Assembly: GCA_037501455.1 (NCBI GenBank)
Contig: CM074858.1
Coordinates: 99,730,001 to 99,794,000, forward strand
Length of the DNA: 64,000 nucleotides
From: Lantana camara
Taxonomy: Eukaryota > Streptophyta > Magnoliopsida > Lamiales > Verbenaceae
Reading direction: 5' to 3'
Part shown: one piece after another, positions 1 to 10,389 of the stretch
Layout: the number at the start of each line of letters is the position of its first letter
Numbering within the stretch: the first letter of the stretch is position 1
The notes under the pieces: model-generated
What the model saw: the letters and a program-made list of their open reading frames with translations, nothing else
What the model was told of the DNA's origin: nothing
The model's database searches: none
Made by a program: the position numbers and the translations under genes

Positions 1-995
1 GGCAGGCGGATGAACCAATCTTGAGCGGGGCCTGTCAACGTAGTGACGAAGAGCTTAGCCCAAATCTGCTGCGGATGGGAGTATAGAAACATTCGGTTCT
101 CGAAGGCTGTCACATGTCTTTCGGGATCTGTGGTCCCGTTATACATGGGCAGACCGGTCGGAATCCGATCTCCATCACAGGTCGTGCGGAGAATGTCTTC
201 GCAGAAGGGGGAAGCTTCCTCCCTGTCGCTACGGTAGCGGAGAGGGCGTCGGTTCAGTCCCTCTCGGAGATCGACCTGCCTCTGGGTGACGTGGGAGCCA
301 CGGTCGCCCAGGCGGTCTTGGACCCGTTTACGCGGGGGGTCCACGCCATGGTCTTGTTCCCTCCCAGCGCGGGCCGCGGCGATTCGGGCGGCCTCCTCCC
401 TAGCAGATCGAGTGGGGATCCGTGCACGGAGGTCATCGAACTCTCCGTTGTCCTCGTCGACCACGCGCTTGCCGCGGTCGTTACGGCTCGGGTGGTCGGA
501 GTCTCCGTGACCTTCGTGGGGGACTTGTTTGCTCGTCGCAGGGGGAGGCGGTGGCGGAGCGAATTCTTGGACATGACCGGCCCCGATCTGAGGACTGAGG
601 CCCCAAATGATTTGGGCAGGTCGACCGTCGAGCGGTTGGAAGACGTAGGGAACTGGGTTCCCGTATGCTTGGACGGAGGGGGCCAGCGCATTGCCTACCA
701 CGGGGCTAGGGATCGTGGTCGCTGGGCTGGCCCTCGGTAACTCTGGGCGTCTGGGTTCACGGCCCTCTGTCTGGGCGCGCTCTATCTCGACCCGCCACTG
801 ATCGAGGAAACCATCAAGGTCCGCCTGGGTGACGGTGTATCTGGGAGTGGCCTCCAGCGGAGGCTGGGGAACGTTGGTGCTGGGACCGGCAGGTGGGACG
901 GTGGAGGTGTTGCCAAGCGGCGCGTTGTAGTCATGCCTGCCTTTGGCAACCTCCTACATGTCCTCGTCGCGGTTGGTGTTCCTTGTGTTAACCAT
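1..995 (-). pseudogene. Gag polyprotein fragment of Tat-type retrotransposon, interrupted by a stop
   Basis: The frame starts with an ATG at 995 (MVNTRNTNRDEDM) and meets a TAG at 956-954 after 13 codons. It is then open to the window edge, about 317 further codons. The first part is rich in proline and charged residues. The last 50 or so visible residues (LPMYNGTTDPERHV, then WAKLFVTTLTGPAQDWF) match the conserved core of plant gypsy gag, and the 49209-61839 element has the same motif order. The TAG could come from one C-to-T change in a glutamine codon. No other methionine lies between the stop and the window edge apart from one in the core, so reinitiation is unlikely. The remainder of gag and pol is outside the window. 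Confidence 0.8.
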
Positions 996-1052
996 CGTGT
1001 TTGAAAAGAGGATGAAAGGGCTTTTATCTAGGTCGATGCGAAAAAGAGAGTT

Positions 1053-1069
1053 TCCCACAGACGGCGCCA
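1053..1069 (-). other. Primer-binding site
   Basis: On the minus strand this reads TGGCGCCGTCTGTGGGA, four bases inside the LTR edge at 1073. It is identical to the site of the element at 49209-61839. A TGGCGCC start is common in plant Tat-lineage elements and is usually assigned to tRNA-Asp or a similar tRNA; the tRNA is inferred here. Confidence 0.75.
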
Positions 1070-1072
1070 AAC

Positions 1073-1857
1073 TGATCTGGCTCAAATCTGGTCGATCTGA
1101 CTTGGCCGATCTGGCTGTCAGATAGGGGTCAATCAGTCAAGAATTTGTTTGAGTGGGTTCTTTATCGACCTGAAAGCACTAGCAAACGTGAGCTCGAAAC
1201 CAACTTGGGGGACTTGGGGTTTTACCCAAGGTTGGCACTCCGACGCTCAAGTCAGTGATGGAACTCTTTAGAGAGAGAATAAATGCAATTGAATGCGTAT
1301 TAAAGGCTTACCAACTACTGTTCAAAGGGCGAGTATTTATAGCCAGGGCCAAATAACACAGTAGTGTGTGTACTGTAGGTGTGTATTAATGGCGTTGCCA
1401 GTCGTCGATCTGGATGTCGGACGATGGAACCGGCTTGAGGCGGGTCGTTTGTACCTTCTTTCCCCTTTGGGTAAAAGCAGGGATTGACGGTCATTAATGA
1501 GCCATAGTACGCCTGTTCCGGGGAATGAGAAGGATACACGTGTCCCGACAGGAGTGCTTTTACAGTATTCGGGTGTCCGGTGACGTATGATATCGATCTA
1601 AAGATCGATATTGCCTTCCGGGATCCTTAATACTGTGGGTTTCTTCATAGAAAGGGAGCAGATCGATCTGAAGATCAACCGGGCCACCAAATCGATCTGA
1701 TGATCTGATGGTCTCATGAAGATCTGATGATCTGCGGACCTGGTATCGATCTGATGATCTGTCCAAAAGCTTGTTCTTGGTTTGTCCGAGTTGGCGCGGA
1801 GTCTACGTGGCGCCCACGCGGGCGTGCCACGTGTCCTCGTATTATTATGCCATGTCA
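1073..1857 (-). repeat. 5' LTR of the partial Tat-type element
   Basis: The LTR begins TGATCTGG next to the primer-binding site and probably ends CCATGTCA at 1857, giving about 785 bp. It holds a minus-strand TATA box (CTATAAATA, 1334-1342) and a stretch rich in GATCTGATGATCTG repeats around 1600-1770. The order of the TATA box, the CTCAAGTCAGT block near 1240 and the primer-binding site matches the 811-bp LTRs at 49209 and 61029. The outer end is less certain than the inner one. Confidence 0.65.
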
Positions 1858-3710
1858 AAATTTATAATAATTTTTTTATATTAATTAATATTTAAATCGT
1901 ATTTTAATACTCAAAAATAATTTAAAATATTTCAGGGGTGAATCAACAATTTAATAACCGTTAAAAGTGATTATCAACTTTATTTTATAAACACTCAATT
2001 GATTATTTTTCTACTTATCACTTTTTTTTTTTTCCAAACACTCACTGTTTTTACTACTGTAATTTTTTACAACTTTCACTTCTACTCTAACTTCTGCTTA
2101 TACAGTAGAGTTTGCAAACACCCCCTAAGTCGAAGATGATATGTCTTGAATATAATTATGGTATCAATACAAAACTTTAACATCTATATTATTATATTAA
2201 ACGAGATATTCTTAAAATAACCGTTTTGGTCACTTGGACTTTAAAATTTTATTTTTTTTTCTATTTTTTTATTACTTTCTCAACGTTTGTCCTGTATTTA
2301 TCTCTTTCTTTTTTTTTTTTTTCTTCACCTTACTCCATTTATTTATTATATATTTTTATTCTTTCTTTGTATTTTCTAATTTCTATTTTGTATGTATAAT
2401 GTATTAAGCAAGAATTATTAACCTTCAAACTTGCTAACTAATGAAACGGCACTGAAAGGAATTGATAGAGACTGTTACAAATAAATATGCGACTTACAAG
2501 AGGGAAACTTTCTCAACCGACTGCTCCGGTCTTTCATTTCAAAATTAAAGGCCGAGGAAAATGAATGACTTTTCAGATAATCGCATGCAGTGACGGAAGG
2601 ATGGAAACATTTTAGCTTTCTATTAAGAATTTTATGCTTAGATTTTGAAAAAAAAAAAAAAATTTATCCTTCAGATTTTCTTCTTATTTTTCTTTTTTGA
2701 CCTCTTATTTTTTAATTGTAAATTTTAACATATTTCCTATATTAAAATGTTAGTTACACCTTAATTCGCAGATATTAAGGAAATCTTAAGTTAAAGGTAC
2801 CAATTCTTTCTCTTTAAAGAGACTAAAAGTTAATTGAAATTTCTACTCAGCCGTGGAGAATATTGTTTCATCGCCGTATCGGCTCAAATTTACTCTGCCG
2901 CCAGCATCTCAACCTTGTTTTGTCGTCAGCATCTACCGTTGATTTGTCTTTATCCTTTTAGATTTACTGTTATTCTCTCAGATCTGCTTCACCGTTACCT
3001 TTTCAGATCTATGCTCTCTACAATCTGATTTTTTGGTGATATTGATTGAATCAATTGTTATAGCGAAGACGCATCTATTGCTATTTTTCTCAAATTAGTT
3101 TTTTTTTTTTTTTTAGTCTTCCATAAGTTAGTTTTTTCCTAGTCTTCCGAATGGAAGTTGTCTCTTTCGAATGGAAGTTTTATCTCTTTCGTATGGAAGT
3201 TTAGTTTCTTTGTTAGGGTTCAAATTCAATTTATTATTATCTAGTCTTTCCGATGGAAATTGATATTAAGCGTAAGACTAATTGTGTAACTCATTCTTTT
3301 AACAACTGCAATTTCGACTAGTGTTTGTCCATTGCAGCTTTGGCTTTGACTAGCGCTTGTCCATTGCAGTTTCCGCTTGCTTTATTTTGACTTGTGCCAC
3401 TTCGATTGCATTTTTTGATTTTTTTTTTTGGAAACTGTAGGGCTATTACCGAGAAACCCCCCTCATAAATACCAACCAAACAAAACGAATACAATTGTTC
3501 ATGATCCAATGATCATTGATACTGTTCATACAAGTATGGCCATGGAAAATAAAAAAAAAAAGGTCATTACAAAGGGCATTATTTCAAAATTTCCAAGAAT
3601 CATTCAAGATATCACTTGCCATAATATCCTTGATACGTTCTAATAGCGAATCACAACCCCTCATGCTAAGCACATTCATCGCATCACACGTTGGCCTACT
3701 AAAAAGGCTC
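1858..3710. other. AT-rich stretch, no gene recognised
   Basis: I see no convincing coding region. The short open frames are low in complexity and have no recognisable motif. The 3' side of 1930-2125 (ending GTTTGCAAACACCCCCT) resembles the end of a MITE, but the matching left terminus is poor. At 3120-3200 three near-copies of a CGAATGGAAGTT block occur about 25 bp apart. A pyrimidine-rich run lies at 2240-2345. Confidence 0.5.
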
Positions 3711-4711
3711 TCAGACTTCCGGGCAAGTTCGATGCACATCGATGTGATGCACATCTGGCAACGGGTTGATCGCTTTTATCTTGTTCGCGTCCACAGGGTA
3801 AATATTAAGATTATTTAGTTGGTGTCGGGCAACATGTACATAGTATAAACCGTCAATGTCAAAGTTGCATACTAGGAGCACACGGCTAACCTCATTCCAC
3901 CACAACTTGTCATTATTATCCTACATCCACAAACACGTATACCCCAACCCGGTCCAAACAAGACCCAAAGTAACATCATCATAAGTGCAAATATAGAAAC
4001 AACTGTTCATATAGGAAATCATTGTTGAATTAAAATACATACCATCACTATTATTCTTCCTTTTAGTCCAGTACACAAATTCCATTACCTGTGAATCTCT
4101 TTGCCAATAATTAAGATCAAGGTAAGCATTTAAAATATAAACATGGTCCAAAGTAAAGTAGGAGCGAAAAAGATTTTTGCAATCCGAACTTTGCGCCTTT
4201 TTGTAATTTACAATCTCAATAAACTTTCGTTGCAAACTGCCATCCAATCTTTGCATTTGTGACATACCACCATCTAAATTTTTTTTTTTATTAGCTTTGG
4301 CTAAAAAACATGACACGTGACATATTTATAAAACATACATGTCAATTGTATTTTTACCAAAACCACCCAAAAAAATGTTTAGATGGCGGTATGTTACAAC
4401 TGCAAAGGTTGGATGGTGGTTTGCAATGAAAATTTGTTGGGATGGTAAATTGTAAAGAGGCAAAGTTCGGATGGTAAAAAATCTTTTCCCCTAAAGTAGC
4501 ACATGCCATGCTGCCTAAAGTTGTAATAAATATGTACATAAAAAAGATTCAGGTGCATAAAGTACTTCCTTTTACCAAAGACTCTTAACCCCTCTCGGCA
4601 AGCCAATATGTGAATCCAAAGGATTACAGAAGCACCAATCACAGATATTACAGTTTTTATTTCCAAATCTACCGTACTCACCATGCACACAAAAATAATT
4701 GGAATTAGCAA
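3711..4711 (-). pseudogene. Unrecognised coding remnant split by a MITE
   Basis: Two minus-strand open stretches join in frame once the MITE at 4162-4491 and one copy of its 8-bp target duplication are removed (338 bp). The joined frame runs from about 4711 to 3711 with one internal TAG at 3923-3921, giving roughly 220 codons. I do not recognise the product with confidence. Blocks such as GMYFNSTMISY and CFYICTYDD faintly recall the beta-propeller region of plant F-box proteins, but no F-box is visible and this should not be taken as an assignment. The in-frame rejoining is the best evidence that this was coding when the MITE landed. The TAG shows it is now dead or decayed. Confidence 0.4.
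4162..4491. mobile_element. MITE with long inverted repeats, 330 bp
   Basis: The two ends form an inverted repeat of about 110 bp per arm (left arm 4162-4275, right arm 4378-4491). Both contain AAAGATTTTT, CCATCCGAACTTTGC and a CATACC(A/G)CCATCTAAA block. The element is flanked by a perfect 8-bp direct repeat, TAAAGTAG, at 4154-4161 and 4492-4499. There is no coding capacity. The size and duplication length fit a hAT- or Mutator-derived MITE; the superfamily is inferred. Confidence 0.8.
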
Positions 4712-4779
4712 ACACGATCACCACATGTTAGCATTTTCAGTACCATATTTACCCAATTTTGCTGTCAAGAAAATCGACT

Positions 4780-5028
4780 TCATTTCCTCAATCGAATGTT
4801 TGGAATGCCCCATCTATCCATTCTTAAAAGTTCCACAATGTTACCCTTTACGGGCGAATTTGGATAGGACCAGTTATGCTGCTCACGAGCTGCGCAGGTA
4901 GCAAAGTAATCAGCCGCGAAATTCCCCTCTCTAAGCACATGTGAGATTTTTATGTTATTAGTCTCCTTGCACCTTTTTACCAAATATATTAGTTGGTTTT
5001 CTTTAAAAAGTAATACTGAAGTTACCAA
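4780..5028 (-). pseudogene. RNase H-like C-terminal remnant (LINE / RVT_3 type)
   Basis: About 82 codons contain ISHVLREGNFAADYFA, which fits the H..REGN..AD.lA signature at the C-terminal side of the RNase H-like domain found in plant LINE ORF2 proteins and their derivatives. It is followed by LRMDRWGIPNIR, a common tail of the same domain. No reverse transcriptase is visible upstream (to the right), and the upstream sequence quickly becomes non-coding, so this is a truncated remnant. It is in a different frame from the coding remnant to its left. Confidence 0.65.
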
Positions 5029-6107
5029 ATAGGCCAGGTTGATCCACGAAATCGGTGAACCAGCTCAGCTGGAATCGGCCAAAGCCCAGCTCATTAATGT
5101 TATGAGGCGGGTTGGACTGGATTTGGGTGTTAGAATAGGCCCCTACTGAGTTTTATTTCAGACCCCAATACAATCCGCAAATCTACCCACTTAAACCCAT
5201 GATCAGCCCAACTAACACATGAAACAGGCCCAGATTAAGACCAGCCCAAGCCCAAGCCCAGTTTCAGGCTGCTACTTAAGTTCATAATTTTTTTATTTTT
5301 ATTTTTCAAACTGTAGATCCAACTAATAAAAAATTCAAGACCAATATCTTTTAATTCTAACTTCAAAATATAATATCTTTTGAGTCCAATTTCCCATTCC
5401 AAACTTCTAATTCCAAGCCTAATATTTCAATTGTAATTCCAAGTTCAAACTTCACTTTTCAAGCCTAAAGTTTAAAGTTCAAACTTAACTGTAAGGGGCA
5501 GTAACTATGGCTTATGTGAATGACTTGAACTGACATTAAATCTGCAAGCAACTAATGTAGTAGTAAAAAGAATAGTGCAAGTTAAATACCCAAATTTTAT
5601 TTTTAAACAGTAGGTTTATTTATTTATTTATTTTCTTCTATAAATCTTACAATTTTAAACATATTTCTCCACAATATTCTCAACTTTATTCTCTATCTTT
5701 ATCAATTACTCTCAAATCTCAAAGTTTTTGTGCCAATAGAGGTTGATTCAAATGTTTTTTTTTTTTTTTTTTTTCAGAACAATGACATAGATTTGAATTC
5801 CACGTGTGTATATTTTAAAAAATGGTCTCAAAATTCCTATGGCTCAGATTTACATCTATAAGCATATATTGTGTTATTTTTGTTAATTATCAATTAATAT
5901 ATATTCTATGGATGTTTGGTTATAGACTTTAAAAAAAATTACACTTAATTAAGTTGTGATTAGAACCGGACACTCAGTTAAGAATTTAAGAATTAAGAAT
6001 AAATTAGTCTCTTTGGCTCGATTAAATTTCCTAATTATGGATGATACATGTTCGGTATTGATCGGTGTTTGCAAATTTGAATCAAATGTCTCTGCAGATG
6101 TAATCTG
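5029..6107. other. AT-rich stretch, no gene recognised
   Basis: There is a GC-richer patch at 5040-5275 with several GGCCCA/GCCCAA motifs, and simple poly-T and TTTA runs at 5610-5640 and 5755-5776. No coding region or element boundary is clear. The stretch ends at the target duplication of the large element beginning at 6116. Confidence 0.5.
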
Positions 6108-6115
6108 ATCACAAA

Positions 6116-6205
6116 CATGGTTCACCGTCGCGGTCGCGGGGAACGGAACGGAGGCCACCGTTCCAGTTCCGTTGAAATGACGCGGAACGGTCGCGGCAAA
6201 ATCGC
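6116..6205 (+). repeat. Left terminal and subterminal repeats of the hAT-like element
   Basis: The terminal repeat CATGGTTCACCG is followed by repeated GGAACGG, CCGTTCC and GTCGCGG units within about 80 bp. This is a sharp GC-rich island in AT-rich surroundings. Confidence 0.7.
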
Positions 6206-6275
6206 GACCACTTCTTAAAAATTGTATAAAATCCCAAAAAAAATGTTTAAACTTATTAATTTGTCAATTTATGTT

Positions 6276-6669
6276 GGGGGAAATTCCCGAAAAATCCCCA
6301 AATGAGAACTCAAATTTACTTTAACTCCCCATTTTTAAAAAAGTTCCTCTTTGCTCCCTAGATGACAGGTCAAATTTGCTTTAACTCCCCATGGTTGTAT
6401 TAAAACTCAAGAATCTCGTACCCGAACCCCGAAATCACGTACTTAAATGCCCAAATGATGTATTTGGGGGCAAATACATCATTTGGACATTTAAGTACGT
6501 GATTTCGGGGTTCGGGTACGAGATTCTTGAGTTTTAATACAACCTTCAAAAAAAATGGGGAGTTAAAGCAAATTTGGCTTGTCATCTAGGGAGCAAAGAG
6601 AAATTTTTTTAAAAATGGGGAGTTAAAGCAAATTTTTTCAACTTTTAGGTACTTTTTAAAAAAGACCCC
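6276..6669. mobile_element. Foldback MITE, 394 bp, 9-bp target duplication
   Basis: This is a near-perfect palindrome centred at about 6470, with arms of roughly 100 bp or more (left 6376-6465, right 6474-6575). Shared arm blocks include CTTTAACTCCCCAT, AACTCAAGAATCTCGTAC and AAATGATGTATTTG. It is flanked by a perfect 9-bp repeat, ATTTATGTT (6267-6275 and 6670-6678), which is typical of Mutator-derived elements. It is non-coding. The element at 25620-25905 shares its internal motifs. Confidence 0.8.
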
Positions 6670-6734
6670 ATTTATGTTAACATTAGTTAGCATTATATTT
6701 ATAGTTGTCAATTGCATTATATTTTTAGTCCCGA

Positions 6735-6965
6735 CTAACAATTAGAGTCGCTACCTTTCGAATCTTGAATGTGTTTTTTTATTATTTTTAGAATTTCATT
6801 TGAAGCCTTTGTGCAAGATTCTACTTTTTCACGCACATATGAAATATGTTGTTTTAATCTTGTAATTCCTCTCTTAATAATTATGTTGTAATATTTGTAT
6901 TTTACATTCTTACAATCTTGGGTAATAGATTCACCAAAAAATGGGTTTTTTTTTCCGTATTTCAC
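6735..6965 (-). pseudogene. BED zinc-finger remnant of a hAT-type transposase
   Basis: This is an open stretch of 76 codons. The segment RGITRLKQHISYVREKVESC matches the second half of the BED zinc finger found at the N terminus of plant hAT transposases, where GGI.RLKQHLAG is followed by a cysteine. The first zinc-binding cysteine pair is poorly kept, which points to decay. No downstream transposase catalytic region or dimerisation domain is visible between here and the left end of the element. It may be a relic of the autonomous relative of the 6116-20247 element, or an unrelated fragment. Confidence 0.55.
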
Positions 6966-7305
6966 CCTTGTGTTAGGTGAAATGGATAAAAAAAACTCTG
7001 TGTTATAAATATTAACACAAAAAACCCTGTGTTTTCAAAATATTCATGAAGAGTTACTTGTTGAACACTTATGTCATCCACATTATAATTGATCATAATA
7101 ATAACATTATAAATAATATGTAAGAAATATAAATTAATAACAATGAAAATAATAAAACTAAAGAATAATTAAATTCAAGTTTAATGCCTATATTTTGCTA
7201 AGTAAGTAATTAATATACTCATATAATTATATTTAGACATAGTAAGTACTTAGTACATAATCTATCTATATTATAAAAGCACATAAGTTTCTTACAAAAT
7301 GTTCA

Positions 7306-7725
7306 TCGCCTAAAATACCCTCTTAATAGTTCTATTAATAATTATTAGTTAGGGACAATTATGTAAATACATGTTATAAATTATTAAATTAAATACATTA
7401 AAAAGTATTTGTTTCAATAGGACTCTTCCGAAGAAAGAAGTCGCCTAAAATACCCTCTTAATAGTTCTATTAATAATTATTAGTTAGGGACAATTATGTA
7501 AATACATGTTATAAATTATTAAATTAAATACATTAAAAAGTATTTATGCCAATAGGACTCTTCCGAAAAGAGAATTATATACGATGCTGATCGCCTAAAA
7601 TATCCTCATAATAATTATATTACTAATTATTAATTAGGGCCAATTATGTAAATACATATTATAAATTGTTAAATTAAATATATTAAAAGATATATTAATA
7701 TACTTTAGTTCCCCGGTGTTAATTC
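7306..7725 (+). repeat. Tandem repeat near the Helitron 5' end
   Basis: Three copies begin with TCGCCTAAAATA(C/T)CCTC at 7306, 7441 and 7591. The first two, 135 bp apart, are nearly identical; the third has diverged. A short duplication (GTTAATTCGTATAAATTGTTAAATT and its neighbour) follows at 7715-7790. Confidence 0.75.
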
Positions 7726-7865
7726 GTATAAATTGTTAAATTAAATATATGAAAAGATATATCAATATACTTTAGTCCCCCGGTGTTAATAGGTTGCAAC
7801 ATAACTTCCTTTGTCAGAATTTAGACGAAAATAGTTATTCCTTTGATAATTCTTCAATTACCATT

Positions 7866-7936
7866 AATTCTAAAGAAATTAGATTTTTAATTTCATCGTG
7901 CATGAAAGGTCTTCTTCTCAATTTCAGTTTCGTTTG
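7866..7936 (+). repeat. 71-bp direct repeat, left copy
   Basis: This sequence (starting ATTCTAAAGAAATTAG) recurs at 19301-19371 with about three mismatches. The two copies bracket an 11.4-kb interior holding the PPR and LINE fragments. Confidence 0.7.
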
Positions 7937-8374
7937 TTTAAAAATAAGAGCATTTAATTTTCTAATATATTTTTTTTTCCGATGTTATAGTCCACTAGGG
8001 ATTTTCTAATTCTTGTGTGTGTTTTTACTCATATTACATATTCAATTGTAATTATGGCTAATTCTTCTAATTATAATCAAATTTATGTATATTAGAAATA
8101 TAATTGGATAAGGTTTCCAAATTATAAAACAGTATAGCGTAATCCTACTCAACGAGTCTAACTACTAATAATTCTAATTCTAATCAGATTTTAATAAATC
8201 TCTTTTAATATCTATAAATACTAACCTAATACTTAAAATTTATAACAAAAAATTTAGTTTTTCTATCAACACGAGATTTGAGTATTTGGTTCAATCGAAC
8301 ATCCTATACCAAAAGATATTTTGTTTTTCTATCAACACTTGCGCTACAATCGAACAAAAGAATACTATCATAAT

Positions 8375-8940
8375 TTTAGGTAAATTCTTAAATTACATAT
8401 CTTCTATTCAAAAGTGTGAAAAATATTGTGTTAGATACTTCTATCTCATCATATTTTTAGGTAAATTCTTAAATTATCTATCTTCTATTCAAAAGTGTGT
8501 GATAAATATTGTGTTAGATACTTCTATCCAAAAGTGTATTTACCTAGCTAAACTGTGGAGTGTGATATTGTGTTAGATACTGTTCACTAGGAAATTAAAG
8601 AAAAAAAAATGATATCTTTATATTCGTAAGGAGTGAATAAAATAACAAAATAACATGCCATTGGGAAAGATGGTTGCGCCAGCCATGAATATGTTAGTAA
8701 TTTTCTCTTTTACAACTCTTGATTATAGTAAATAGTCAAAAAGTCCATAAATAATATTAAAAAGTAGAGAAAGACTGATAAATATAAAGATATCATTTTA
8801 CAACTCTTGATTATAGTAAATAGTAAAAAAATCCATAAATAATATTAAAAAGTAGAGAAAGGCTGATAAATATAAAGAAAATATTTAGATACTGCTCACG
8901 TAAGAAATTAAAAAAAAAATGATATCTCTATATTCGTATC
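8375..8940 (+). repeat. Cluster of local duplications
   Basis: A block starting TTTAGGTAAATTCTTAAATTA occurs at 8375 and 8457 (period about 82 bp). A second block starting TACAACTCTTGATTATAG occurs at 8711 and 8799 (period 88 bp). A third, containing AAAATGATATCT and TATATTCGTA, occurs near 8608 and 8917. No coding frame is convincing. Confidence 0.65.
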
Positions 8941-9040
8941 CTTTTTTTATAAATTAATACTCAAATATATAATTTTTATAAATTTAAATTAATCGTAATT
9001 CACAAGCATTTAATTGGTGGGTCAACTATTTAAAATGATT

Positions 9041-9313
9041 ATATAATTGGTGGAGGTTTGACCTATACACACAAATTTCACCTGAAGTTTTAGAAATTAC
9101 AAAAAGCTCCCTTGACGTACTGTATGATTTGGCCTAATGCATGCTATTGAAGTAAGTTTCAAGAGCGAAGTAGGATATTTATAAAAACAATATTCATCAA
9201 TTCGGATGTAATATACATATTTTAATGTGGAAAGTTTTGTAATTTCTCAAACTTTAGGGGAATTTTGTGCAATTAGGTCAAACCTTAGGGTAAGCTCGTG
9301 TAATTATCCCTAA
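9041..9313. mobile_element. MITE with about 50-bp inverted repeats
   Basis: The left arm contains GGAGGTTTGACCTA and AGTTTTAGAAATTACAAAA. The right arm contains TTTTGTAATTTCTCAAACTTTAG and TAGGTCAAACC, which are reverse complements with scattered mismatches. The outer ends are degenerate on the left, so the exact limits and target duplication are unclear. Confidence 0.65.
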
Positions 9314-9409
9314 ATTTTTTAGATTCTTGAAAAAAAACTAGACCTAATAAAAGATAAAAGAAGGGCAGGAAAGACTTTCTTTATTTGAAGATCGCTACTT
9401 TAATTAGCT

Positions 9410-9689
9410 TAACTCATCACACTTTCCTAACATCCTTAACTCCTCTCCACTCACCCTCACACGCATATATAATCGACAGAGTCACAAAACCTCCATGCCT
9501 TTTCAGCTCCATCCTCAGAATTTTAGAAATCTTTTCAGCAAGATCTCTCCTTTCATGGATTTTACAGCCATTGAGGAAAGCTCCAATAGTTGAATCAGTG
9601 ATGTCCGCCCCAATTTATTTAACAATATCATAAGCCTCCTCTATTCTCCCATAACAGCACAGAAGATCAATAAGACATGAGTAATGCTT
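9410..9689 (-). pseudogene. Pentatricopeptide repeat (PPR) protein C-terminal fragment
   Basis: On the minus strand the frame gives HYSCLIDLL, GRIEEAYDIV, then IGAFLNGCKIHERRDLAEKI and later TLSIIYACEGEWRGVKDVRK. These match, in order and spacing, the last PPR motif and E domain of plant PLS-class PPR proteins, which edit or process organelle RNA. A TAA replaces a codon after DIVK, and two further stops follow VRK where these proteins normally continue. Only about 90 codons remain, with no upstream repeats. The fragment lies inside the Helitron, and gene-fragment capture is well known for that class, but insertion by another route cannot be ruled out. Confidence 0.75.
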
Positions 9690-10385
9690 ATAATGTAAAA
9701 ATAGGATTCTTCATAAAATATAATTAAAACCCCTTCAATTTAGAAAATATATAAATGTACTAGAGTGATGAATACAAGCTCAAAAAAATAAAATTTCTAT
9801 TATCAAATGAAACACATTACCTTTCTGTACATGCACATACAAATATTCGTGTTTAAGAAATATTACTCATTAGATTATGAGTATAATCAAACGTAACGTT
9901 GTCACATTAGTTGATGATAAATGTGTGATTAACACTTACAAAAAAAAAAGTGAGAGTTTGTCGAAAGGACCTAGAGCAAATACAACTAGATAGTACCCTA
10001 TCATGCCGATAGTAGAGAAAGATATACAGTGACCATGGAAGAAGTTATGGTATAAAATTAGGAGGTTTGGATGAGGCTTATACTTACCCTAAAAACTAAT
10101 TAGTACATATTACCAATAATAATTTTGTATTTTAATTAATTAAAATAATAATTAAATTTCACATGAGATCTCATTAGTATATTTAAAATTTAAAAATTTG
10201 ATATTTTCAAATAATTTTATTTTAATATTTTAATAATTAAAAATTTTAGATACTTGAAGTTGGAATCATTGTTCTAATACAATGGTCAATTTGCACTTTT
10301 TAATATGCTCAAAAAAAAAAAAAAAAGAAGTTTTCTTAAAAAGAATTTTCAAATGTTATATATAAGAAAAACAAGATAAATATTG
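9690..10385. other. AT-rich Helitron interior, no gene recognised
   Basis: I see no motif or repeat pair that explains this stretch, which separates the PPR fragment from the LINE remnant. Poly-A runs occur at 9941-9950 and 10310-10326. Confidence 0.4.
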
Positions 10386-10389
10386 AATA

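Larger units (their letters stand above)
1..1857 (-). mobile_element. Ty3/gypsy Tat-type LTR retrotransposon, partial (5' end)
   Basis: Read on the minus strand, this stretch has an LTR (1073-1857), a primer-binding site next to it and the start of a gag reading frame, in the order expected for the 5' end of a gypsy element. The rest lies beyond the left edge of the window. The primer-binding site is the same as in the complete Tat element at 49209-61839, but the LTR sequence is different, so this is a related family and not a second copy. The outer LTR boundary at 1857 is inferred from the TG...CA rule alone, because the matching target duplication is out of view. Confidence 0.8.

Noticed and set aside
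254..691. Minus-strand frame of 145 codons starting at 691
   Set aside because: It overlaps the real gag frame (995 to 1) in another phase. The gag phase gives the conserved capsid motif and this one does not.
114..740. Plus-strand frame of 208 codons
   Set aside because: It is antisense to the gag remnant, has no recognisable domain, and is explained by the GC-rich gag sequence.
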